Assembly: GCF_040869045.1 (NCBI RefSeq)
Contig: NC_090323.1
Span: forward strand, 177,360,353-177,424,352
Length of the DNA stretch: 64,000 nucleotides
DNA from: Eurosta solidaginis
Lineage: Eukaryota > Arthropoda > Insecta > Diptera > Tephritidae
Reading direction: 5' to 3'
Both the position numbers and the translations under genes were made by a program. Positions 1 through 11,527 of this stretch are shown here, piece by piece. The first letter of the stretch is position 1. The number at the start of each line of letters is the position of its first letter. Under the pieces are notes generated by a model that ran no database searches, was not told the DNA's origin, and saw nothing but the letters and a program-made list of their open reading frames with translations.

Positions 1-93
1 AGGACTAAATTTGAGTAAAAAAAAATATCCATTAATATGATGTCCGTTAGTAATTAGTCGAACTAGACTAACCCTTTGGAATAAAAAAATAAA

Positions 94-445
94 TAAATGT
101 AAGGCGCGATAACCTCCGCAGATATTTTAGGCCGAGCTTCTCTTCCACTTTGCGTCGTGCTCCTCTTGATTTTCCCTACAAATTGGCCGGACGGGACCTA
201 CATGTTTTATGCCGACTCCGAACGGCATCTGCAAGGCAGATGAGTTTTCACTGAGAGCTTTTCATGGCAGAAATGCACTTGGAGCGCTTGCCAAACACTG
301 CCGAGGGGCGACCCCGCTTAGAAAAATTTTCTTCTAATTGAAAAACCTTATTTCTAAAATTTTGATGTAGCTTTGCCCGGGGTGTGAACCCAGGGCATAT
401 GGTGTGGTAGGCGGAGCACGCTACCATGACACCACGGTGGCCGCC
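94..445 (-). mobile_element. tRNA-derived SINE
   Basis: Read on the minus strand from about 445, the sequence holds a pol III A-box-like stretch (411-426, TGGTAGCGTGCTCCGC) and, some 35 bases on, a B-box-like GGTTCACACC (381-390), the spacing of a tRNA promoter. The downstream body has no ORF and ends near 97 in a short A/T-rich tail. This fits a tRNA-derived SINE, which depends on a LINE for mobility. The parent tRNA is not identifiable by eye, and both ends are estimates because I found no clear target duplication. Confidence 0.6.
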
Positions 446-1169
446 TTTGGAATGCTTTATCGATTATGATGTATCACGAGTATCGTGACCAAAAGTAATA
501 AAAAGGAAATTAAAAGCAAACATGTAACTAAGTAAGTAAGCATATTCAAATAGCATTGGACATATAATAATGTGTTATCTTCTTTTGTACACTATATATG
601 CATAATGATTGTACACATGTTTATATGTACATTAGGGCGTCAAATTGTATGGGAAAAAAACTTCAGGTGCACATCCAGCTTCTGAATCTATGGGTCATAC
701 TAAGTAATATTGTCCATGGGATTATAGGTCTGAAATGAATTTCGAGCCTCCCTAATTTTGTTATAAAATTTTATATCCGAATCCGAATTTGACATTTATT
801 TTCATGTATTTTATTTGTGGGAGCCGCTATAGGGCGCTTTCCTACTATTTTTCGCATTTTATCGCTTCTTTTGGGGAAAATCGACGAAGTTGTTGCAAAA
901 ATCGACGAATATTTTACTTCTCTTCATTGTGTTCGTTACAACTCTTCAATCTGATGATTACGAAACGATAAATGTGCAGTGGCTATTATATGTATGCTGG
1001 ACAAATCAAAAAATTATGAAAACCGTAATTTATGTTAATATGATGTCACTTCATTCAGTTATCTTAATTATAAAATCGGGCTATTTCGTGAAAAAAAACT
1101 AACGTTTTAAAATAAATAAATTACAATTAATTTGATTCAATATCTGCATTTCATAACAATTAGTCAAAT

Positions 1170-3082
1170 ATGGATCTAGAACCGTCTACATCGCAAGCCG
1201 CAACAACATCAACAAGTGCCGAAAGTGAAAGCAGTTTGTGACATATGCCCACTCATGATGTTGCTGCCCTTGGTGTGTCTTGTGAGCTGAGTGATCTCAG
1301 TCTGCCAACTAAACAGGATATCTTACGATATTATTTTATCTTGGCTGAACGTGCTCAAATCGAAAGTAAAATGTTTTCGTATAAAAAATTTACTCCCCAC
1401 GTGACAGCCGAATTGATTAAAATTTGGGGTAAACTTAATGTTCCATTTGTACCAAAACGGAGTATTGTTCGAAAATTGGATGCTTTGCTCCACAAATATC
1501 AAACCGAAGATAAACACAAAGGAAATATTAACTCAGCATTCACAGCGTTCGTACAATCTACAAAAGAAATATTTTATATTGGACGATGTCAATGCGACTT
1601 GAAAGCAGCTCAATGCTCATGTGGATTGATTCCAGAACACTTAAAAGAGTTCATGCTGGATCAACATAATGAGAGAAAATTTACGATACCGGAATACGTG
1701 ACGGAAGTTGAAGAGCAAGTACCAAGGTCTGCAATAATAGCAACAAGTAATCCAAGAATGGTAAAAGAACCCCATCTAGTTGTTTTGAAGGAACCAGATT
1801 CTGAATTGATCGGTTACACAAAAGTTGAAAATGAAAATGCTGAACACAAAGTCATCAAATTGAGTGAATTTTTCACCAATAAAGCAATTCTCTGGATGCA
1901 TTAATTGGCATATGCTGTGATGGTGAGCCAACAAATTCTGGCACAACAAATGGAATTTTGCGAAGATTCGAAATTCAGCTGAAGCGACCCTGCATTGGTT
2001 TGTGTGTCTTTTCCACTTTAACGAGCTTCCACTTCGACATTTGCTTGACGCTCTGGAAAAATCATCCACCACTGGACCACGAACGGCAACCGGAACGTTG
2101 GGCAAACAAATTGAAACTTGTGAAAATCTTTCGATATGTAATTATTACAACTTATTTATTACAATTTTTGATCATATTTTTCAGCTATTACGTGTCAATA
2201 CTAAATGATGATATTGTATTTATTTTCTATTTTCAGGGGATAAACGATTTTGAGAAGATCGCACTGGAAAATGTGGCTTCTGGTGATGAACTATCAACTG
2301 ACGCAATGTACTTGTTCAGAATGACGAATGCAATCTCTGATGGTGAGGTCTCGGCGGATTTGGCTAACATTAAACTAGGGCCAATTGCACATTAATGCTG
2401 GCTAACCAAGGCCAGTAGATTATCACGGTTATATGTGACAACGAATAAGCCATCTAAAAATTTGAAAGTTCTGGCAAACTACATAATGAAAGTGTATATT
2501 CCAATGTACTTCAACATTAAGCATTATGGTTCGGTCGTGCACGGTAGTGTATTACTTTTCAAATTCATACGTTGGACACGGTATTTAGAATCAAATTTAC
2601 AAGGCGTTATAAATGGCGTGATTAAAGGCAATGGATATTTTGCACAAAAAAAATATCTTACTAGCAATGTTGTTTGATGAAAAAAGGGGTACGAGACAAA
2701 GCTCTAAAGTAAATTATGCACTACCGAAACGATCTGGAGGACCCGATGCAACTTACGAGTCTATCGAAAACCAGTTATAAACTTCAATTTCACTGACTAT
2801 ACGAATATGATTGATTTAAATTATGATGCTATCTTATTCGAACCACCGTTTACGCGAAGCACTCCATATGATCATTTGGAGGAATATTTAGAATACAACG
2901 ATCCACCACTGCCTGCTCCGAAAGTTCCGTTGCACATACAAGGAACAGAACGACACGTTCAATTGCTGGCTAGCGTTTCTAAGCGAGTTATCGAAGAGAA
3001 TCGAGAAGGTGTCATGATGGCGACATTAGAGAGCCGTCAGATATGTTCCAAACTTGAAAGCAAGAAACACCTTCAAAAATAA
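1170..3082 (+). pseudogene. decayed transposase-like gene of the TIR element
   Basis: A coding sequence starts at ATG 1170 and is broken. A TGA at 1239-1241 separates the first 23 codons from the open stretch 1245-1904. Frameshifts near 1890 and 2015 then move the reading frame. A likely intron (about 2120-2236, ending TTTTCAG) precedes the next coding block, which is cut by a TAA at 2393-2395 and another frame change near 2670. The last block (2807-3082) ends in a natural stop. Readable motifs include CCDGEPTNSGT, HFNELPLRHL, WLTKASRLSRLYVTTNK and HIQGTERHVQLLASVSKR. They recall, from memory, an uncharacterised protein family scattered in insect and Hydra genomes. Its position inside TIRs makes a transposase the simplest reading. 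I cannot place the DDE residues. Confidence 0.6.
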
Positions 3083-3390
3083 CGCCATCTCATTTCTTTT
3101 TTATTAAAACATTTAGTTGAATTATTCTGTTACTTGTTAAGTTGAATTTCCGAACAAAAAAAGTGTGAAATAAGAATAAAATATGCTTTGTCCATAAAGC
3201 GAGTAAAAAGAAGAAAAATCGATTTTTTTCGATACGGGTTGTGTATGAGTACCCCCGCTTCCCCTTCCTAATTACCAACGCTGAATAAATTGGGCTATTT
3301 AAAAATTGAATTTGCAATATGGAAAAGTAAAATATTCGTCGATTTTTGCAACAAGTGGCTCCCACAAATAAAATACATGAAAATAAAAGT

Positions 3391-4766
3391 GTTCGAAAAT
3401 TTCGAAAAACCGAAAAAATGCGATAATTCATTACCAAAGACGAATAAAGCGATAAAACTTGATAGGCGCGTTGACCTTATGACAAAAATAGAAAATCAGT
3501 AAAATTTTGGACAATGGGCGTGACAGCGCCCACTTTTAAAAGAAGGTAATTTAAAAGTTTTGCAAGCTGTAATTTCTCAGTCGTTGAAGATATCATGATG
3601 AAATTTGGCAGGCACGTTACACCTATTACTATATGTGTGCTAAATAAAAATTAGCAAAATCGGATGACGAACATGCCCACTTAAAAAAAAAAAAAATTTT
3701 TAAGTCAAATTTTAACAAAAAATTCAATATCTTTACAGTATATAAGTAAATTATGTCAACATTCAACTACAGTAATGATATGGTGCAACAAAATACAAAA
3801 ATAAAAGAAAATTTCAAAATTGGCGTGGCTCCGCCCTTTTTCATTTACTTGTCTAGAATACTTTTAATGTAAAAAGTTGAACAAAAATTTACAAATCCTT
3901 GTGAAATTTGGTAGGGGCTTAGATTCTAGGACGATAACTTATTTCTGTGAAAAAGGGCGAAATCGGTTGAAGCCACGCCCAGTTTTTATACACAGTCGAC
4001 CGTCTGTCCTTCCGCTCGGCCGTTAACATGATAGCTTGAGCAAAAATTGATATATCTTTAATAAACTCAGTTCACGTACTTATCTGAACTCCCTTTGCAT
4101 TGACAACGCCCACTTTTTCGATATCTAAAATTACAAAAAATGAAAAAAATGGCATAATTCTATACAAAATACGAAAAAAGGGATGAAACATGGTAATTGG
4201 ATTGGTTTATTGACGCAAAATATAACTTTAGAAAAAAACTTTGTAAAATGGGTGTGACACCTACCATATTAAGTAGAAGAAATTGAAAAAGTTCTGCAGG
4301 GGGAAATCAAAAGCCCTTGGAATCTCGGCAGGAATACTGTTCGTAGTATGACATATATAAATAAATTAGCGGTACCCGACAGATGATGTTCTAGGTCACC
4401 CTGGTCCATATTTTGGTCGATATCTCGAAAACGCCTTCACATATACAACTAAGGGCCACTCCCTTTTAAAACCCTCATTAATACCTTTAATTTCATACCC
4501 ATATTGTACAAACATATTCTATAGTCACCCCTGGTCCACCTTTATGGCGATAGTCTGAAATTGCGTCCACCTATAGAACCATGGCGCACTCCCTTTTAAA
4601 ATACCCTTTAGTACTTTCTATTTGAAACACATGTCATACAAACACATTCCAGGGTTACCCTAGGTTCATTTTGCTAAATGGTGATTTTCCCTTATTTTGT
4701 CTCCAAAGCTCTCAGCTGGGTATGTAATGTTCGGTTACACCCGAACTTAGCCTTCCTTACTTGTTA
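3391..4766 (+). repeat. dispersed repeat, partial copy nested in the TIR element
   Basis: This stretch runs from a block rich in GCCCACTTTTTCGATAT and ATGGGCGTG motifs to a fixed 3' end (GTATGTAATGTTCGGTTACA followed by CCCGAACTTAGCC at 4720-4766). It matches the complex at 57.5-60.6 kb in the same order. It keeps only two or three degenerate units of the ~130-bp minisatellite (about 4390-4690) and lacks the family's 5' head. It interrupts the right inverted repeat of the surrounding transposon. No coding sequence is seen, and the class of the element is not known to me. Confidence 0.65.
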
Positions 4767-4953
4767 ATGCTGTTTCTAAGTCAATCTCAATCAAGTGAGA
4801 AAATTTTGATATAAAATTTTCTAAAAAAATGAGGAAGGCTCGAAATTCATTTCAGACCTATGGTCCCATGGCCAATATTACTCATTATGACCCATAGATT
4901 CAGAAACTGGATGTGCCTTTTCAACAATAAATTTGACCCACCCTAATGTACAT

Positions 4954-6164
4954 TGAAGAAGGCACTTAGGTATTCATATTAAAATTCACAAACGTGCAAA
5001 CGGCAGTATCTTAGTTATGATTATTAATAGACGTATACATTGGTTATGAGTGACTAATCCGCATTTAAATCCCCCAATGGAAAAGTGGGTGGCGGCGTAA
5101 ATTAAAGAATGTGAGAATCATATCACTATAGATATACTAGATATGCATGCGCATTCAATAGAGATGTCAATCCTGATATTGCCGAAGTGCTAATCTTTTG
5201 ACTCTCGAAATGTCTGTCAACAATCCGGCTATGATACAACCTGTTATTAGTAGGCGTGGATGAACGTCGCCTGCATCCCGACATCCTTAAATATTATAAC
5301 GTAAAAGTGAACTTTCTTATACGTGTTCAGCTGTTTCTAAACGGTTTTATTTAGCTTGACTTGACATGCTGGATGGCTGGTCGGCACGAATTTTGTAATT
5401 GAAATTTAAGTAACTTCCCGATAAGCTACAAGCTTGAAACTTGGAATATAGGTCAGAACCCGATGACAATGCATTAATAAAAAAAACTACGATAGGTGGC
5501 GCATGGACCGAAATATTTCAAAAAATCGTAATTTTGGTCCGATTTGGAACACATAATACATACATGAATAGAAAGCGACCTATGAAAAAAATCGCCGCCA
5601 AGTGGTGCAAGGATCGAGATGTTCAAAAAAATCGTATTTGTGGTCCGATTTGAGTCATATTTGGAACACATAATACATACAAGAATAGAAAGAAACCTAT
5701 GAAGAAAACTCACCGCTAGGTGGAGCAAGGATCGATATATTAAAAAAAAACGTATTTGTGGTCCGATTTGGCTCATATTTGGAACACATAATACATACAT
5801 GAAGAAAAATCGCCGCTAGGTGGCGCAAGGATCAAGATATTCAAAAAAATAATACATACATATTTGGAACAAATAATACATACATGAATAGAAAGCGACA
5901 TATGATGTCCGATTTGGTTCATATTTGGTGTTTGTTTGTTGAAAAAAAAAAACTGTTTATACTGGCATTCCGCGAAAGTTCGCTATTGCCGGCTTCAAAT
6001 GCCGCAATTACATGCCTGCTAAAAATCGGGATTCGATGCCATAATTTCTAGTAAATACATATATCTATTTATATGCAGGTATGCTTGGCGCAACATTTGT
6101 ATAAATATCTATGTATGTATTTACTTCGTTGCAAAAAAAAAAATATTTAAATAACATTTATAGA
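4954..6164. other. intergenic stretch without recognisable genes
   Basis: No ORF with recognisable content is present. Apart from the tandem repeat at 5441-5940, I see only AT-rich sequence with short homopolymers. Confidence 0.6.
5441..5940. repeat. ~117-bp tandem repeat, about four units
   Basis: The landmark TTGGAAC(A)CATAATACATACA recurs at about 5544, 5661, 5779 and 5864, giving periods of 117, 118 and a shortened 85. Each unit also carries a version of AAATCGCCGCTAGGTGG and GTATTTGTGGTCCGATTTG. The short ORFs across it on both strands are repeat artefacts. Confidence 0.8.
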
Positions 6165-6494
6165 ATTCAACAAGGAAGGCTAAGTTCGGGTGTAACCGAA
6201 CATTACATACTCAGCTGCCAGATTACAGCTTGCAAAACTTTAAAATTACCTTCTTTCAAAAGTGGGCGGTGCCACGCCCATTGTCCAAAATTTTACTAAT
6301 TTTCTATTCTGCGTCATAAGGTCAACCCACCTACTAAGTTTCATCGCTTTATCCGTCTTTGGTAACTTACATACCAAATTTCATTAAGATACCTCAAAAT
6401 TTACTCAAGTTATCGTGTTTACGGACAGACGCACCGACGGATATGACAAATTAATTTCTTTTTTCGCCCAGATCATTTTGATATTGAAGTCTAT

Positions 6495-7358
6495 AGGGCC
6501 AGTTAATGGTGACTTAACCATAACCAGATAAAACAGCTGATCGAACCAACCTTATGGAAAACAATGTAATCGATTAATGGTGTCATACCATAACGCTAAA
6601 GCCATAACCATACCATAGCCAACCAATTGGTTTTTAGTTTTTCGCCATATCCATAACCTAAAAAATATTTGAGTTGGAGAATTTATTAACTTTTTATAGA
6701 TTTTATTTATTGTTTTGGATACGTTTTGACTAAGAGACTTATTTTTTGTGGTATGTTTGTAATTTTTTTCGTTTTCTTCATTTTTATGAAATTTTCACGA
6801 TTTTTAGGTTAAGGCACCAATAACTGATACAAATTTAAAGCTGGAGTCATTGGTGCCGTTTGTCGTATCGCTGTAGTCGTATCCCTAAAGCCGGAGTCAT
6901 TGGTGCCGTATGTCGTATCGCTGTATCCGTATCCCTAACGTAATCAGCTGTTTATCGTTACGACGGTAAACCAAACCCCAATTGGTTGGCTACGATACGG
7001 TTACGACCTTAGCGGCACCAATAATCGATTGCATTGATTCTCATAAGGTTGGTCGAATCAGCTGTTAAAAGGTTACCGATACGGTTACCGATAAAGCACC
7101 AATGTCTCCAGCTTAACGTAATCTGCTGTTTATCGTTACGACGGTAAACCAAAACCCAATTAGTTGGCTACGATACGGTTACGACCTTAGCGGCACCAAT
7201 AATCGATTGCATTGATTCTCATAAGGTTGGTCGAATCAGCTGTTAAAAGGTTACCGATACGGTTACCTATAAAGAACCAATGTCTCCAGCTTTATATGGA
7301 TAAGCAAAAATATGGTTATGACTATGGCATTATGACTATGTCAACTTTAACTCGGGCT
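6495..7358 (+). mobile_element. MITE (AGGGCC family), copy 1, internally expanded
   Basis: The left end AGGGCCAGTTAATGGTGAC and the interior (CCAACCAATTGGTTTTT, TTTTCACGATTTTTAGG) match the cleaner copy at 21188-21604. The right end near 7358 is degenerate. The copy is twice the usual length because its right half contains a tandem duplication (6937-7290). It has no coding capacity and would depend on a transposase supplied elsewhere. Confidence 0.65.
6937..7290. repeat. 177-bp direct tandem duplication
   Basis: The block beginning AACGTAATC(A/T)GCTGTTTATC at 6937 is repeated from 7114 with only a few substitutions (for example ACCAAACCCCAATTGG against ACCAAAACCCAATTAG). The two copies are head to tail with a period of 177. 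Confidence 0.9.
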
Positions 7359-8253
7359 TATATCTATATCGATTAGTTTATGCCGTTACGGGGTACAGTT
7401 ATGCGAACAAAATTAATATACTCTGTGAGCTCTGCTCAGCTGAGTATAAAAATTGCTTTAAAATAAAACCTGTCAGGTCGTGGGTCGTCCCCGCGTTGGG
7501 CTTCACTCACACCTTGGCCCGCTCGGATGTATAGAGCCTCATATGTTAGGGTGGAGTACGCTGTTAAAACAGCAATATTGAAATAAATTTTTTTTTTGCT
7601 CGTTCAAAAGATGTGAACAAAAAAACCGAAAAGTTACCAGCGGGTCTCCATCCTAAACCGGGGGTGGTATCCACAGAATGGTTGCGCAGAACACCTTTCT
7701 ACGTTAGCAGCCTTCGGCCGCGCTTATAAACAGTACCCTGGGTGGGTCCAACACCGGTTTGGAGACCAAAACTATATCCGCGCAAAGCACTTATGTTCAC
7801 AGTTTTTTTTTGTTGGGTATTGCACAACAGAACAACAATCACCTGAAAATCACCAACTTCCACTGCAAGTATCTCCGGACAGAGATACAATTTTTATTTT
7901 CCGCCTTCGGAGCTTTGTTCTCGAGATTAATACGCGTCGGGGGAAATATCTCTAGATATTTTTTTCTGGTAACACAGCAGTATTTTAATATAATAAAGTT
8001 TATGAAATTGTGTTTACCAAAAAGGTAAACACGAGAAACGTCAAATGAAAATGTCCCAAAAAAAACACCATGGTGAACTCACGTAAGTTCACAATGATGA
8101 AAAAAGCTTTAGGTTGAAGATTGCCAGATTGATGTGCATGATATGGTGAGAATAAGGACAGGGATAGATAGAGGGTGGTTATGATTGGAATAGACAAAAG
8201 AAAGACCGTGGGAAACGGCATAAGGAAACGGTTCTTTTCAGCGGTTCGGATGG

Positions 8254-8261
8254 TATAAAAG
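8254..8261 (+). promoter_or_regulatory. candidate LTR core promoter (TATA box)
   Basis: TATAAAAG preceded by a GC-richer segment, about 780 bp into the LTR. If used, transcription would begin near 8285, leaving about 2.3 kb of LTR downstream as R-U5 leader. The identical box in the 3' LTR is at 17594-17601. Confidence 0.45.
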
Positions 8262-8582
8262 GGGGTAATTGAAGGAGAACAAAAATAAAGTAAAGTATAG
8301 CAGCATATCAAGCTGAAGTGCGCGCGCCGCTTTTTTGTAAGATATACTCGAAAAATTTGTGTGTGGTTTAAGTTTTTTTAACATTCCCTGTGCGCGGAGA
8401 CCCAGAAAGGGATCAGTGTAGTGCCGATTATAATAATTTTTAAATTTTGATATGAGGCAAATTGCCTTCAATTAAAAAAAAAAGCGGTCTCGTTCGATAA
8501 TTTTAAAGAAAAAGGGCGACGCTGCATCCAACCCCCAGGACAGGATTTATTTGCGGCATAGAGATGTGGAATATTTAATAAT

Positions 8583-8591
8583 CAGGTGAGT
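8583..8591 (+). promoter_or_regulatory. consensus 5' splice donor in the LTR
   Basis: CAG followed by GTGAGT is a perfect metazoan donor, some 300 bp downstream of the TATA box. It could let the long leader be spliced before gag; the pyrimidine-rich stretch near 10768-10820 is a possible acceptor zone. This is an inference from motifs only. Confidence 0.3.
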
Positions 8592-10611
8592 CCTTAAATG
8601 CTAAAGGATTTTTTTTTAATCATGTAGACTTTCGCGCCGTTTGGGGTTCACGCGACCTCAATTTCGACTTCGGTCACCAGCCTCCTCAATAAATCCGCAA
8701 GCACGGATTTTCCGGAGTGAAGATCCCACTCAATCATTGTTTTCTTGCGTAATCCCAAATTCTAAAAATTTACTATCTCTTTGATTTTTCTTTTTGATTA
8801 AAATAAATTTTTTGCGGATACATTCGTTTCATATTGCGTGTAGGTATGAGGGCAATATAATATTAATGTATGTGTGACATAAGGCGCGTGAACGCCAAAT
8901 CGGTTTTGGGAGCATTAGTGAAAGAATTTAATTGGCGCTAATTGAGATTTCATTCTCGTAGTGGGAACCGGAGGTGGCCAGTGAAGCCTTTTTAAAGCGC
9001 CAGGGAATCACATTTTTTGCGAATCACATTTTTTGCGAATCACAGTTTTTTTGCGCACCACGAATTTTCTACAAATCACGAATTTTTTGCAAATCACAAC
9101 TCTTTGCGAATCACGTATCGTACAAAAATCCAATTTTACGAAGCTACGAATTTCCACGAATTCGGCATCAAAAATTTTTTAAAATACAACAATTCTTTGT
9201 GCAACTTCGACGTCAAAGTGTTGCGAGTATCAACCTTTTGAGAAAATTCAACACCATTTTTTGATGCAAAGTCCCTATTCGTTCTACGTAGTCGACGTCA
9301 TTTTTATACGTACTCGGCGTTATTGCGGGCAAATCCGCTACACATTCGATCGCCGATTTATTCAAAACCCTACAACAAATCTTGCATCTCGGAAAGCTGC
9401 ATCCAATTGGATTTATTTGTTCGTCTCGCCATTCACCTTAACGTTGGAGCGACCTACCTCGTTATAGCACGCAGCATAAAAGTTCACCATAGCGTAATTT
9501 GTATAAAAGCTTTTTAGGTGAGATAGGAATTAATAAACAAGTCAGGGTAATCTTAAAATTGTTCTTTTTGTATCCCAAATTGTACTTGCTGTAAAAATCT
9601 GAATATCATCTGGATGTGCCTTGGCATGCGTCCGAGTCAATAGTCCGTTGTAGTATTAAACATAATGTTCCTAGTATATCGGAAATTCTAGAAAATTGTA
9701 AGGTGTCTGTCAGTCACAATAGATACCGAAACGATTTAGACTGTTTTTTTTTGTTTTACCTTTTTTTTTATGGCAGAGGTTATGAACCCCGCATCAACAA
9801 GCCCCCCAATCCCCACATAAAAGAGCTCTTTTAGGTAGGCATTAGGGTGTGTTTTAAAACTATTCCTTTTTTCTCGTAACTCCAGCTGGTTAGACAAGAG
9901 TTTGGTATTTTTTTGGTGACGGAAAGACCCGGGAACATAGTCCCAAAAGGATATTGATCATAGATATTTTTATAATATACGGAATTTACATGTACATTGT
10001 GATTTTTTTGGTTTATTATAAAATTTGTATACGTTAGAAATACAGTTTCCATACGTTTATTTTTTCTGCTCCTATAAATCTGTGTAAATTTATATATGTA
10101 CGTTTTTTTTTTTTTGCGAGATAAAGCAAAAAACCCAGATGTGGTAAATTCAAATTTGCATGTATGTATATGGAAGTTAAGTGTTTGAAGGAAAATATTG
10201 TTTAATTTAAACGAAGCTTGAGTCTGTGTGAGTAAGATTTTTTTTCCTTCGTGTGTAGAGTTGAAGATCATGTTAATTATTAAAATACGTCATTGAACTG
10301 AAAAGAGCAGTAGTATGGCTTGCTGATTTCTTTTTGGGCGGGGTGTGAGGATGGTAGGATGAAGAGGTAAGTAGAGGTGGGTGGAGCATGGCATTAGGGT
10401 GACCGCAAATTAATGAGGCGAGCGGTCCAAGGTTGGGTGGGCTTCTTGGGGTTTGAAGGTGTGTGGGTAAGAATGAACGATGAGGAGATATGAATATGTG
10501 TCCGTCTGGCTCTTTGGGGGGGCAGGGTTAAGGACCACTACCCATTGTTACACTGAGCTAGTAAAGGGTACCCCAAAGAGCCGAAAGTAGGTGTACGTGA
10601 CAATATTTATA

Positions 10612-10629
10612 TGGCGCCCAAACTAAAAC
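10612..10629 (+). other. primer binding site, tRNA-Lys type
   Basis: Nine bases after the 5' LTR comes TGGCGCCCAA, which complements the 3' end (with CCA) of insect tRNA-Lys; the following eight bases do not match well. A second TGGCGCCCA occurs at 10704-10712. The first is nearer the LTR and is the better candidate for priming minus-strand DNA synthesis. Confidence 0.7.
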
Positions 10630-11527
10630 GCAAACTTCGCTAGTGTGCTGCTGAGTAGCACTTATTCTGTTTTAAAAATAAAATCAGCGCTGAAAGGGGT
10701 TAAATTGGCGCCCATGAACAAAGCAATTATAATCCTAAGCAGTATGCCTTAGGTATATAAACACATTTTTTTTAATTATTACTCCTTGCTTTTCAAACAA
10801 ATTTTATTTAAACCTTTTTATCCAAATCGTTCATTGCAATGGGGTGGATGGAAGCTGTCATCCTGTCGAGCCAGGTGACTTGCTTAAGCGTTTTCTTGTG
10901 CTAAAGTTCAATTGCCCTAGTGCGTTGGGGTCAACTCATCTGTCCTCCCAACAATAGTCAATCGGTGACATAGGTATCTACCGGCACATTGACCTATTTG
11001 CACCGCCATAATACAATACATATTTAGATTTCAATTTTTTTATCATAGTTGGATGATTTGGTTCTGCAGTTTAGTCTTTGTGTATGGAGACCGAAATTGG
11101 AAATTAAATTTGTGATGCTTCATACATAAGTACATACAAAGTTGTTTAGTGACCACAACCATGCGGTAACATGCAGAGGATGTGATGCCTAAAGTTTTTT
11201 GTTGATAAATAGCCACACACTACATAACCCAGGAACGTTAATCTATGCTCCAAACCCTCCGATTGGAAAACCTTTTCGGGTGTCATGCTATCCAAACTCC
11301 CGCAAACTAGCACATCGTTATAGATTTGAATTTATGAAAGATTAGTCCTACTTATATTTGAGTTTTTTCTTTTAAAATATTTGAGAACAAGGCGTGCCGT
11401 TTAGCACATATAGGCGACCATAGATATTCTAGTTTTTTATACAAATGTTAGCTAAAATATAGGGGTCCATAGTCGGTAAAAATTCTATTATTCTGTTTTG
11501 AGATACACGGAAAATAATTTCTTGTAT

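Larger units (their letters stand above)
633..4945 (+). mobile_element. hAT-like DNA transposon with long TIRs
   Basis: The left end (633-775) and right end (about 4801-4945) are imperfect inverted copies starting TAGGG. The copied region includes the stretches around GGTCTGAAATGAATTTCGAG and CATCCAG. The inverted similarity continues further in (about 797-930 against 3310-3390). The element is flanked by ATGTACAT at 625-632 and 4946-4953, an 8-bp duplication. TAGGG ends and 8-bp duplications are typical of hAT elements, but the duplication is palindromic, so its length is slightly ambiguous. The interior holds a decayed transposase-like gene (1170-3082). A separate dispersed repeat (3391-4766) lies inside the right arm and lengthens the element. 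Confidence 0.7.
6165..7451 (-). repeat. dispersed repeat, minus-strand copy with internal deletion
   Basis: Both ends of the family seen at 57-60.6 kb are present in inverse orientation. The tail (TAAGTTCGGGTGTAACCGAA) is at 6180-6202 and the head (TATACTCTGTGAGCTCTGCT) at 7419-7438. The 6210-6470 part corresponds to the head-proximal body with the GTCCGT run and the ATCTTGATGAAATTTGG-like block, but the minisatellite is missing. A MITE (6495-7358) is inserted in the body. No coding content. Confidence 0.6.
7471..10602 (+). repeat. 5' LTR, 3132 bp
   Basis: Direct repeat of 16811-19941. It is far longer than usual insect gypsy LTRs. It contains a TATAAAAG box (8254-8261), a strong splice-donor match (8583-8591), a run of GAATCAC/TTTTTTGC short repeats (9005-9120), a purine-rich segment (about 10320-10500) and a 12-bp inverted repeat close to its 3' end (10508-10519 and 10571-10582). 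Minus-strand ORFs of 103 and 146 codons inside it have no recognisable content. Confidence 0.95.

Noticed and set aside
8000..10271. Minus-strand ORFs of 103 and 146 codons, and several plus-strand ORFs, inside the long LTR
   Set aside because: They have low-complexity or AT-driven composition, no domain, and are repeated only because both LTRs are identical; gene status cannot be supported.
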